Assembly: GCF_009834545.1 (NCBI RefSeq)
Contig: NZ_CP019427.1
Span: forward strand, 4,098,001 to 4,162,000
DNA length: 64,000 nt
From: Pseudomonas sp. S04
GTDB lineage: Bacteria > Pseudomonadota > Gammaproteobacteria > Pseudomonadales > Pseudomonadaceae
Direction: 5' to 3'
The translations under genes were made by a program, and so were the position numbers. Below the pieces are notes generated by a model. The model saw only the letters and a program-made list of their open reading frames with translations. It ran no database searches and was not told where the DNA came from. Shown here piece after piece: positions 17,401-23,935 of the stretch; position 1 is the first letter of the stretch, and every line of letters starts with the position of its first letter.

Positions 17401-18974
17401 TGGCCCACCTCAAGCACCGAGCTCAGCTCGCTGAGGCTCGGATCCTGGGCATAGTCGGCCAGCGCCTGAGCAGCCTCGGCCGGGTCGGCAGCGATCAACA
17501 GCAAACGATGGGGATGGGCATCGCGCCGGAACATGGCCTGGTAGGCGACATCGTAATAATTGCCCTGCGGGTGGGCGGCCAGGTACTCGGCAAAACCCTC
17601 GGCTGTGGCGCGCAGGCCTTCGGCATCCTTGGCGCTGAGCAGCAGCGGCACACGTCGGGTGTTGCCCGCCGTGGTGGACGCCGGCAGCGGCTCGGCACTT
17701 TGCAGGATCACGTGCGCGTTGGCGCCACCAAAACCGAACGAGTTGATGCCGACAGTCAGTTGCCCTTCAGCTTTCAGCGCACGGCTTTCGGTGACTACCT
17801 GCAAGTTCAGGTCGGCAAACGGGATATTCGGGTTGAGTTCTTCAATGCCGATGGTGGCCGGCACTTCCCGCTCGATCAGGCAGTTGAGGGCCTTCATCAG
17901 GCCGGCAACGCCGGAGGCAGCCTCAAGGTGACCGAGGTTGCTCTTGATCGAACCGATCGGCAACGGGTTGCCGGCCTTCCGGGCCTGGCCCAGGGCCTCG
18001 CCGATGGCGCGGGTCTCGATCGGATCACCAACAGCCGTGCCAGTGCCATGGGCTTCCAGGTAGTCGAGCTGCGACGGATCGATCCCGGCCTTGGCGTAGG
18101 TGCGCTTGAGCAGCACCGCCTGTGCATCGGCGCTCGGCAGGGTCAGGCTCGACTTGCGACCATCGGTGTTGACCGCACTGGCGGCGACCACCGCCAGAAT
18201 CGGGTTGCCATCGGCCAGGGCCTGATCGTAATCCTTGAGCAGGAACAGACCACCGCCCTCGGAACGCGCATAACCGTCGCCGCGCTCATCGAACGCCTGG
18301 CAACGCCCAGTACGCGAGAGCATCGAGGCCTTGGCGAAAATCATGAAGCCGAAGGGGTGCATGTGCAGGCTGATACCGCCCGTCACTGCCTGGTCGATAT
18401 CACCACTGATGATCGCCTGGCAGGCCTGGTGAAAGGCCACCAGGGACGACGAGCAGGCGGTATCGATGGCCATGCTCGGCCCGCGCAGGTCATAGAAGAA
18501 GGACAGGCGGTTGGCGGCAATGCTCATGGTATTGCCGGTGGCAGTGGCCGCATCGATCGAGGCCAGGTCTTCGACCAGGCGATAGGCCTGCTCGACGCCA
18601 GCAATGCCCAAGTACACCCCGCAGTTGCTGCCACGCAGGCTCGACGGCTTGACGCCGGCGTTCTCGAAGGTTTCCCAGCACATCTCCAGCAACATCCGCT
18701 GCTGGGGGTCCATCACGGCTGCTTCACGCGGCGAAATATTAAAGAAGCCCGCGTCAAACGCACTGATGTCGCCCAAAGATCCGGCGGCGAAGGTGTAGCT
18801 GGTGGCAGGATTGGCCTTGTCCGGGTGCAGGAACTCGGCATGGTCCCAGCGCGAGGCATCGACCTGGGTCACCAGGTCCTGCCCCGTCATCAGGTTCTGC
18901 CAGAAACTGCTGGTTGTGGAACCGGGGAAACGAAAAGAACAACCAACAATTGCTACCTGTCTACGCTTTGTCAA
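11451..18974 (-). CDS. Highly reducing type I polyketide synthase
   Basis: This is a single-module PKS of about 2507 residues. Domains in order: ketosynthase 5-430 (active Cys174 in DTACSSS, His309 in EAHGTGT, His349 in NLGHLEA); acyltransferase 535-840 (GHSVGE Ser624; YAFHS, suggesting malonyl use); dehydratase 895-1165 (His926 in ADHKVGE, Asp1090 in HPALLDGAFQ); a methyltransferase-like region 1380-1550 with a degenerate SAM motif (LEFGFGGP); enoylreductase 1755-2085 (HGAAGGVGI); ketoreductase 2105-2285 (VTGGLGGFG, catalytic Tyr in GQANYVAAN); ACP 2385-2455 (LGLDSLMS, Ser2416). There is no thioesterase. With all reducing domains it should make a saturated, fatty-acid-like chain. I prefer TTG 18974 as start, because AAGGA lies 7 nt upstream; the frame is open to GTG 19004. 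The layout matches RkpA of the rhizobial capsule system. Confidence 0.93.
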   Translation of the reverse strand: MTKRRQVAIVGCSFRFPGSTTSSFWQNLMTGQDLVTQVDASRWDHAEFLHPDKANPATSYTFAAGSLGDISAFDAGFFNISPREAAVMDPQQRMLLEMCWETFENAGVKPSSLRGSNCGVYLGIAGVEQAYRLVEDLASIDAATATGNTMSIAANRLSFFYDLRGPSMAIDTACSSSLVAFHQACQAIISGDIDQAVTGGISLHMHPFGFMIFAKASMLSRTGRCQAFDERGDGYARSEGGGLFLLKDYDQALADGNPILAVVAASAVNTDGRKSSLTLPSADAQAVLLKRTYAKAGIDPSQLDYLEAHGTGTAVGDPIETRAIGEALGQARKAGNPLPIGSIKSNLGHLEAASGVAGLMKALNCLIEREVPATIGIEELNPNIPFADLNLQVVTESRALKAEGQLTVGINSFGFGGANAHVILQSAEPLPASTTAGNTRRVPLLLSAKDAEGLRATAEGFAEYLAAHPQGNYYDVAYQAMFRRDAHPHRLLLIAADPAEAAQALADYAQDPSLSELSSVLEVGQALDKVQGPVFVYSGNGSQWQGMGRAMLGQPVFEAAVAEVDALFQPLAGYSLRAELLGENGEGRYARTEIAQPALFALQVAVTRVLAAQGFHPAAVIGHSVGEVAAAWASGALSLEDATQVIFHRSRLQGTTRGTGKMAAVGLSGEATAMLLVELGLDDRVVLAGENSARGATVAGPVDALSELEQALTERQVFVRLLDLDYAFHSPAMNPIEQQVIADLAHIRPRSAQIPFYSTVVGGELDGQRLDSRYWWQNIRFPVLFQGAMDELVGQGFNLFVEVGPHPILRSYVSDALTQRELPGQVVATLLRKDDSPALLERCMARLLIAGAEPDWQQQFPVAGNNLRLPNYAWQRERFQLPVSAESFGVLARERVHPLLGYPLADRALTWENRLDTQLFPTLADHKVGEAVLFPGAGFTELALAVALLHQPGEFVDIEELEIHNPLLLGNEGSKKIRVNIEEADGTLRITSRSLAQREEWVQHVVARLPGEARGVLLGTRAPELPQRPADFTGEQHLALTRAVGLNYGPAYQAVAAVWVEPAHILAQLSVPEAISQELATLHLHPALLDGAFQLITELLVGQPGSNKGLAFIPVKLGRIAFAKAGGVPCLAQVRQLKRTEHSLLVDFTLYDATGAAVLFIKDARFRGVRLQRDRSHDIKRLAHVGLAAPGQAVPVLRAASSATPLVEHLQGLADEPVQQRYLNEVEPLLDALCASFVQDLIEQAGGRLSAEQVALWSQQDGVPSDYLATLLRQGLEDGSLNCDADGNWCVAEVGERPASEAIWQELFQSYPEHFQIIHSVGRIGRHLLSLLDARQTLEQLLPRETSGANLSRLVLGAAGQQRLLAGLRETLAQRLAALPAGQRLRVLEFGFGGPSFAESLYAGIDFDRVDYSYCVAEPELVQMLGDDCPALQVIDFAQLSSAAGYDWVLLPTDLAALDNIGEALRQAASHLNPHGQLAVLAQHPSRWADFVFGAQADWWLAGPEQALSRQQRPQFWLHELQRHGLSVSHTLEALPGNACGSYLLLAAHGVNAAAALPEVTVQRWALLAESGQAAAEQLAQALREQGQQVSLLQPGDAQSLAQQLGALDQAPEHVLHLAGFDSSQGLDGQGARCMLAAALVQACESLSIAPQCWLLTRGAAGHLYAAEQSSDVDAIADAAFWGFGRTLANESAGCRIRLLDLACAAPVASLVPALLHADAETEVAISAAGQRYVPRLRVLHEHNGASADGNTRISLGFDLPGQLRNLRWEARELTAPAADELDIEVRATGLNFRDVMFALGLLSDEAIENGFSGPTMGFEFSGVVHGKGSAVFGDFAPGDRVVGFGPRSFANRLVTNANAVARIPEGMSFEAAATIPSTFFTVYYALHHLARLEPGEKVLIHGAAGGVGIAAIQIAKWCGAEIYATAGSDEKRDFLRLLGVDKVFDSRSLAYADEVLALTDGRGVDVVLNSLAGEAINRNFQVLKPFGRFLELGKRDFYQNTRIGLRPFRNNISYFGIDADQLMSERPDLTRRLFGQMMELFEQGILHPLPFREFDANHVTEAFRYMQQARQIGKIVVTYGNPIERLVETREQPVQSLQLSAEVTYLVTGGLGGFGLRTAQWLVDKGARHLVLLGRRGPASVEAQPCLAAWQAQGIDVQALACDITDVMQVRGVFERIAASPYPLRGLVHAATVIDDSLIRNLDAEQLQRVLEPKAKGAQYLHELTRELPLDFFVMFSSATTLFGNPGQANYVAANYWLEALARHRRGHGLAATAVLWGAIDDVGFLARNEQIKDALQSRMGGAALRAEVALAHLEQMLLKGDDGIGVLELEWKALSRFLPSAATPRFVELVRAHGGDQDDENDAEDIQRMLAELDDEQLLERFVELLKHEVCEILRLPAARLDTQRPLQELGLDSLMSVELVVALEERFGIRLPVMELSESSSIDKLSVRILDLLRGEAGANETAAPAALAENVLARHGSELSREQMAELNAELADSAAAPNRLIE

Positions 18975-19359
18975 AACCCATTCCTTTAAAACGCTACCGG
19001 ACACCGTCCCATCCTGCGGACAGCCGCATGCCTGGCCGATATATTTTTTGGCAAGTCGCTAAACGTCACCTGAGGAGAATCTTTTTTATCTGGAGGTTGC
19101 CTTGCATAGCACGCTGGGGCGCAAGGCTGATGACCTGACGGTTACACACAGGAAATCTTCAGACATATTTGTGGGAATAATACGCGGTCTCGACGGCCAG
19201 GGAAAACCCTAAGCGACGGTTGCAGGGTTAAATGTTCGAATCGGTTCACTGCAGTGAAAGACTGACGTATAACGAATTAAATGGTGTCGATAGGCCACCC
19301 ACAGGACGCAGCCAGCAAGAATTCACCGCAACCGCTCAACGACTTAAAGAGGAATCGAC
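18975..19359. promoter_or_regulatory. Divergent intergenic region, PKS promoter side
   Basis: These 385 bases separate the PKS gene (minus) from the 162-residue protein gene (plus) and must hold both promoters. The stretch is less GC-rich than the flanking genes, with T-rich runs around 19040-19095 and 19170-19285. The AAGGA ribosome binding site of the PKS is at 18982-18986, and an AGAGGAA sits 8 nt before the ATG at 19360. I see no clear capsule-type ops element or a confident -35/-10 pair. Confidence 0.5.
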
Positions 19360-19848
19360 ATGAACAAGGCAGACGAGCTCGCGGCAAAACTGAAAAACCG
19401 CCTGCAACGAACCGATGAGGCGGAAATCTGCACCGACACTGCGATCGATCATTGGCCGACCCAAGTCAACGACCTCTATCGCCAGGTAGAAACCTGGCTG
19501 ACCCCCTTGAGTGAAGCGGGCCTGAGCATCCGCCGCAATCCCACTCACGTGTTCGAAAGCCATCCGAGCGGCGCAACCTACAACTACGCCATTGACCAGT
19601 TGCTGCTCGAGGCCCTGCACCACACCATCAGGTTCGACCCGATTGCCCGCTTCTCACCCCAAGCCGAAGGACTGGTGGAAATTCACCTGCAGGGCAAAAA
19701 CTTCCGCGCACTGCGCAGCACCGACGAACACGGCGAATCGCAATGGCACCTGCAGAAAGTCCCACCACTGGGACAGGTGGCACAGGCACCGGTGGAATGG
19801 AATGAGGAGAATCTGTTGTGGATTGTTGAGGTGGGGTTGGGGCTTTAG
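19360..19848 (+). CDS. Hypothetical protein, 162 residues
   Basis: I do not recognise this protein. It is 162 residues long, soluble-looking, without signal peptide or membrane helix. The N-terminal 25 residues are charged and helical (Lys/Arg/Glu rich), and later segments look like alternating strands (LVEIHLQGKNFRAL, QWHLQKVPPLG) with Trp residues near the end. The ATG has AGAGGAA 8 nt upstream, a good site, which together with normal codon use supports a real gene. It lies between the capsule PKS, from which it diverges, and an HxlR regulator, with which it converges. No function can be proposed. Confidence 0.7.
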   Translation: MNKADELAAKLKNRLQRTDEAEICTDTAIDHWPTQVNDLYRQVETWLTPLSEAGLSIRRNPTHVFESHPSGATYNYAIDQLLLEALHHTIRFDPIARFSPQAEGLVEIHLQGKNFRALRSTDEHGESQWHLQKVPPLGQVAQAPVEWNEENLLWIVEVGLGL

Positions 19849-19888
19849 TGCGTCCGGAAGACCGCAGCACGCTTGAAGCATCACAAAG

Positions 19889-20383
19889 TCAGGGGCGGTC
19901 CGCAGCAATTGCGCTCAGCCGCTGACGCATGCCGGTAGTGGCCGCGGGGCCCGCTTGCACCGAACATTGTTCCAACGATACCAAATGCCCATCGACAACA
20001 TCCGCCATCATCGGCTGCACGGGCCGTCCAGTCTCGCGCTCGACAATCTGCACACTTTCCCCCTCCGGCGCGTAATGCCGATTGCCCCATGCCACAAAAG
20101 CCATCAGCACCACACGAAAGTCCTCGCCCTTAGCGGTTGGCACATATTCATAACGTAAAGGCCGCTCACTGTAGGCGCGCCGCTCCAACAACCCATCCTC
20201 GACCAACGAATTCAGGCGCCGGGTGAGCATGTTCGGCGCAATGTCCAGGCTGCGGGAAAACTCGTCGAATCGGCGCAACCCGTGCAAGGCGTCACGCATG
20301 ATCAAGATACTCCACCACTCACCCACCCTTTCCAGGCTGCGGGCGATCGGGCATTCGGCGTGGGCCAGGGTTTTGCGTTGCAT
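19889..20383 (-). CDS. HxlR-family transcriptional regulator
   Basis: This is an approximately 164-residue winged-helix regulator of the HxlR family. It shows the typical Cys near the N-terminus (AHAECPIARSLERVGEWW), the ILIMRDALHGLRRFDEF helix, the recognition helix IAPNMLTRRLNSL and the wing ERRAYSERPLRYEY with YVPTAKG. The Cys suggests thiol or electrophile sensing as in related members. I chose ATG 20383, because CAAGGA stands about 7 nt upstream; an in-frame ATG at 20413 has no such site. It is divergent from the fabF-like gene with a 23-bp palindrome between them, so it probably controls itself and that gene. The C-terminal 50 residues are longer than in a minimal HxlR protein. Confidence 0.87.
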   Translation of the reverse strand: MQRKTLAHAECPIARSLERVGEWWSILIMRDALHGLRRFDEFSRSLDIAPNMLTRRLNSLVEDGLLERRAYSERPLRYEYVPTAKGEDFRVVLMAFVAWGNRHYAPEGESVQIVERETGRPVQPMMADVVDGHLVSLEQCSVQAGPAATTGMRQRLSAIAADRP

Positions 20384-20428
20384 GGCGGTTCCTTGGGGGA
20401 TGCGCTCGGACATTTATCGTTCGAGCAT

Positions 20429-20451
20429 GTTACTTTCATGATGATAGTTAC
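20429..20451. promoter_or_regulatory. Palindromic operator candidate for HxlR regulator
   Basis: The 23 bases from 20429 form an imperfect inverted repeat with outer arms GTTACT and AGTTAC and inner TCATGATGA; 18 of 23 positions agree with the reverse complement. It lies in the short divergent region between the HxlR regulator and the fabF-like gene, which is where such regulators usually bind. Confidence 0.6.
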
Positions 20452-20497
20452 GTCCACACATCACTATCCCCGACAAAGCTGAAGGAGCTGGACTGTC

Positions 20498-21766
20498 ATG
20501 AGCAAACGCATTGTTGTCACAGGCATGGGCGCATTGACCCCGCTGGGCTGCGGAGTCGAACCGGTTTGGCAACGCCTGCTGGCGGGCGAATCCGGTATTC
20601 GTCGACTCCCGGAATCGCTGATTGGTGACCTGTCGATCAGCATCGGCGGCCAGGTTCCCGACCGGACGCAGGACCCTGAAGCCGGCTTCGACCCCGACCA
20701 ACTGCTGGCGGCAAAAGAACAGCGCAAAATGGATCGCTTCATTCTGTTTGCCCTGGCCGCCGCCCATGAAGCCCTGGCACAAGCCGGTTGGGCGCCACAG
20801 ACCGCGGAGCAACAGGAGCGCACGGCAACTATCATCGCCTCGGGCGTGGGTGGCTTTCCGGCGATCGCCGAGGCCGTACGCACCACGGATAGCAAGGGGC
20901 CGCGACGCCTGTCTCCATTCACCATCCCTTCCTTCCTTAGCAACATGGCCGCCGGCCACATCTCCATTCAACATGGGTTCAAGGGACCGCTGGGCGCCCC
21001 GGTAACGGCGTGCGCCGCTGGGGTTCAAGCCATTGGCGACGCCGCACGCATGATCCGCGCAGGCGAAGTGGACATTGCCATTTGTGGCGGGGCCGAAGCG
21101 GCCATTCACCGGGTCAGCCTGGCCGGCTTTGCTGCGGCACGAGCGCTATCAAGCGATCACAACGAAACACCTGAACAGGCCTCTCGCCCCTTCGATACGG
21201 CGCGCGACGGTTTTGTCATGGGCGAAGGCGCCGGCCTGCTGGTGATCGAAGAACTGGAACACGCCCTGGCTCGTGGCGCCAAGCCAATCGCCGAACTGGT
21301 GGGCTACGGCACCAGCGCCGATGCCTACCACATGACCGCCGGCCCGGAAGACGGAGACGGCGCACGCCGAGCCATGCAGCAAGCCCTGCGCCAGGCCGGC
21401 ATACAAGCCTCCCAGGTCCAGCACTTGAACGCCCACGCTACCTCGACGCCGGTCGGCGACAAAGGAGAATTGGCGGCGATCAAGACGGTGTTCGGCACCC
21501 ACAGCGGCCTGGCGATCAGCGCCACCAAATCCGCCACTGGCCACCTACTGGGGGCTGCAGGTGGCATCGAAGCGATCTTCGCCATCCTGGCCCTGCGTGA
21601 CCAGGTCGCCCCGGCAACTCTTAACCTACAAACTCCGGATAGCGCAGCCGAGGGCCTTGACCTGATTCAGGGCGAAGCCCGGCACATGCCAATGGAATAT
21701 GCACTGTCCAATGGCTTCGGGTTTGGCGGGGTGAATGCCAGCGTACTGTTTCGGCGCTGGGTTTAA
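20498..21766 (+). CDS. fabF: Beta-ketoacyl-ACP synthase II (FabF-type)
   Basis: This 422-residue condensing enzyme extends acyl-ACP with malonyl-ACP. It has the thiolase-fold catalytic triad: Cys172 in VTACAAG, His in NAHATSTPVGD and His in KSATGHLLGAAGG, plus the C-terminal NGFGFGGVN motif. Its length is normal for FabF. The ATG has AAGGAG about 8 nt upstream. It stands alone, without the fabD-fabG-acpP cluster, so it is an extra FabF copy rather than the housekeeping one, under probable HxlR control and followed by a strong terminator. Because the PKS locus is only 1.5 kb away, a link to lipid supply is conceivable, but nothing in the sequence proves it. Confidence 0.92.
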   Translation: MSKRIVVTGMGALTPLGCGVEPVWQRLLAGESGIRRLPESLIGDLSISIGGQVPDRTQDPEAGFDPDQLLAAKEQRKMDRFILFALAAAHEALAQAGWAPQTAEQQERTATIIASGVGGFPAIAEAVRTTDSKGPRRLSPFTIPSFLSNMAAGHISIQHGFKGPLGAPVTACAAGVQAIGDAARMIRAGEVDIAICGGAEAAIHRVSLAGFAAARALSSDHNETPEQASRPFDTARDGFVMGEGAGLLVIEELEHALARGAKPIAELVGYGTSADAYHMTAGPEDGDGARRAMQQALRQAGIQASQVQHLNAHATSTPVGDKGELAAIKTVFGTHSGLAISATKSATGHLLGAAGGIEAIFAILALRDQVAPATLNLQTPDSAAEGLDLIQGEARHMPMEYALSNGFGFGGVNASVLFRRWV

Positions 21767-21775
21767 TCCGAAATG

Positions 21776-21812
21776 AAAAATGCCCTGTATTTCTCAATAA
21801 AGGGCATTTTTT
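21776..21812. terminator. Bidirectional intrinsic terminator, fabF/galU
   Basis: The arms AAAAATGCCCT (21776) and AGGGCATTTTTT (to 21812) pair around a 14-nt AT-rich loop. With A and T tracts on both sides it can stop transcription of the converging fabF and galU genes. Confidence 0.9.
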
Positions 21813-21855
21813 ATCGTCGCTTAGACAACCAAGCTTTGATAGAGCCTACGGCTTA

Positions 21856-22695
21856 TCAGTAAGCCTTGCCCGTCTTGTAGAAGTGCTCGAAGCAGAAGTT
21901 GGTGGCTTCGATGTAGCCTTCGGCGCCACCGCAGTCAAACCGGGTGCCCTTGAACTTGTAGGCAATCACGCAACCGTCTAGCGCCTGCTTCATCAGCGCG
22001 TCGGTGATCTGGATCTCGCCACCCTTGCCTGGCTCAGTGTCTTCAATCAGCTTGAAGATGTCCGGGGTCAGAATGTAACGACCGATGATGGCCAGGTTGG
22101 ACGGCGCATCTTCAGGTTTTGGTTTTTCCACCATGTTGCGCACGCGGTATAGGTCGTCACCGATCAGGTCACCGGCGATCACCCCGTACTTGTGGGTTTC
22201 CTGCGGGTCGACTTCCTGGATCGCGACGATGGTGCAGCGGTACTGCTTGTACAGCTTGACCATCTGGGTCAGGACGCCGTCGCCTTCCAGGTTGACGCAC
22301 AAATCGTCCGCCAGCACTACGGCGAAGGGTTCGTCGCCGATCAACGGACGACCGGTCAGGATCGCGTGGCCCAGGCCCTTCATTTCGGTCTGACGGGTAT
22401 AGGAGAACGAACACTCGTCGAGCAGTTTACGGATACCGACAAGGTATTTCTCTTTGTCGGTGCCCTTGATCTGATTTTCCAGCTCGTAGCTGATGTCGAA
22501 GTGGTCTTCCAGGGCGCGTTTGCCGCGACCGGTAACGATGGAGATTTCAGTCAGGCCAGCGTCCAAGGCTTCCTCGACGCCGTACTGAATCAGTGGCTTA
22601 TTCACCACCGGCAGCATTTCTTTAGGCATGGCCTTGGTCGCTGGCAGGAAACGAGTGCCGTAACCGGCTGCTGGGAACAAGCATTTTTTGATCAT
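21856..22695 (-). CDS. galU: UTP-glucose-1-phosphate uridylyltransferase
   Basis: This 279-residue enzyme makes UDP-glucose from UTP and glucose 1-phosphate for LPS core, exopolysaccharide and osmoprotective glucans. It starts with KKCLFPAAGYGTRFLPATK, the nucleotide-binding loop, and has KPLIQYGVEEA, the VVLADDLC metal-site segment, VEKPKP and the FDCGGAEGY sugar-binding region. Length and ends fit GalU. Start ATG 22695. It is monocistronic here, with a terminator downstream and a long AT-richer intergenic region upstream. Being beside the capsule locus and the glycan-related island it may supply precursors for them, although galU is a housekeeping gene. Confidence 0.96.
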   Translation of the reverse strand: MIKKCLFPAAGYGTRFLPATKAMPKEMLPVVNKPLIQYGVEEALDAGLTEISIVTGRGKRALEDHFDISYELENQIKGTDKEKYLVGIRKLLDECSFSYTRQTEMKGLGHAILTGRPLIGDEPFAVVLADDLCVNLEGDGVLTQMVKLYKQYRCTIVAIQEVDPQETHKYGVIAGDLIGDDLYRVRNMVEKPKPEDAPSNLAIIGRYILTPDIFKLIEDTEPGKGGEIQITDALMKQALDGCVIAYKFKGTRFDCGGAEGYIEATNFCFEHFYKTGKAY

Positions 22696-23302
22696 AAAAG
22701 TCCTTAAAACGGGCGGTCCTTGCGAATGTGGCGCAGTCTAATCACGCAGCAATCATCTTGCAACGCTCTCTCTGACCGCCTACAGCATCCTTGCACCATC
22801 CTATTAAGCCGTGGTACCGCTACCAGCAAGCTCAGAGACCGAATCCGCTTTCAGTCAAAGCACCCACCGATACAACACTCCTGAAACACGACAGCACTGC
22901 TACTTTGGCGTACCGGAAACACAACCCGTATGATCCCTGACATATTAACAAGCAATATACGGTTTTAAACTCAAACCAAACAGCTTAGGTACCAGCACCA
23001 TTCAGCCGTCATCGAAACGGACATCATTTACAGATTTCCGAGCCCGAGAACTCTACCCTGCTACCGTTTCCGCAGGACTTATCCCCGCCCACTAAAAGCA
23101 AGGGTCGCGAGTCTTTTGGTATTAGACATAACTTTACCGTAAATTAAAATCCAGGGGGAGTGACGAGCATTAATTTTTTGAGCTTTTTTAAGGAAGCCAC
23201 TGTCTATGTGGAACAAGCCAACGCGACAATAATAGACTCGCATCATCAGTAGCGCGCTCAACTACCAACTGTGCGATCCACAAAAATTTGCGAACCCAAC
23301 CA
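22696..23302. other. Intergenic stretch at the island border, no gene seen
   Basis: About 600 bases between galU and the broken hydrolase gene. Base composition drops toward the right, with AT-rich words around 22940-23010 and 23110-23190. It must contain the galU promoter near 22700-22780. No open reading frame, RNA gene or repeat is convincing, and I regard the right part as island sequence. Confidence 0.6.
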
Positions 23303-23849
23303 ATGACAGTCGACGCAAAACCAGAAAACCCTCTCGACACGAAGGACAGAAAAGAAGTAGTTATTTACGAAGACGAACAGGTCAAAGTACTATTCTGGAG
23401 AGGCAACTCTGACAGAATTGCAGTTACGTTCAGCGATCTTATATCACTCGCAAAAGAAACTAGATACTTCACTGACATACCACTCAAAACAACTAGGTTT
23501 ATCCTCAATTGGATTCATGGCAAAGCGAGGAAACTGGCTTCCACAACAAAGCATGCATCTCGCCGCCAAAAAAGCCGTACCAATTATTTCAAAGTACGAT
23601 AAAAATATAATATACGGCGGCTCCATGGGTGGTTATGCCGCACTTAAATACTCCAAACTACTCAAAGGCAATGTAATAATTTCACTCTGCCCACAGTGGC
23701 CCATCACCTACCCTGCATTACTCATATCGCTCTTTTTGAAATGCCCACCCTGTCTTAAGAATGAGTCTCAAGAAAAATGCTGTTTTTCATGGAGGACGTA
23801 TTGCCTGCAGGAAGGTGAATCTGATGGTCCATCGCCGTCAGTTCTGTGA
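23303..23849 (+). pseudogene. Frameshifted alpha/beta-hydrolase-fold gene
   Basis: Two overlapping frames form one interrupted protein. The first gives a start at ATG 23303 (MTVDAKPENP) through FTDIPLK, and the second continues with QLGLSSIGFMAKRGNW and then the nucleophile-elbow motif YGGSMGGYAALKYSKLL. The break is in an A run at 23486-23489: removing one A restores a continuous reading. After VIISLCPQWPI the sequence no longer looks like the start of the protein and stops at 23849, so the 3' part is also lost or altered. The GxSxG motif places it in the alpha/beta-hydrolase superfamily. Proteins of this kind often sit in polysaccharide loci. The surroundings are AT-rich and full of insertion sequences, so I judge it a decayed gene, although a sequencing error in the A run cannot be ruled out. 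Confidence 0.75.
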
Positions 23850-23935
23850 AATCCACCAAACCGACCACAGCCCGCGTCATCCGTCGCTTGCAGGGAGTTC
23901 AGACTTTCTCCGCAGAGCCAAAATGTACGGAACAA

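Noticed and set aside
17031..18989. 652-residue open frame on the plus strand opposite the PKS start
   Set aside because: Antisense frame to the KS and AT domains; no recognisable motif.
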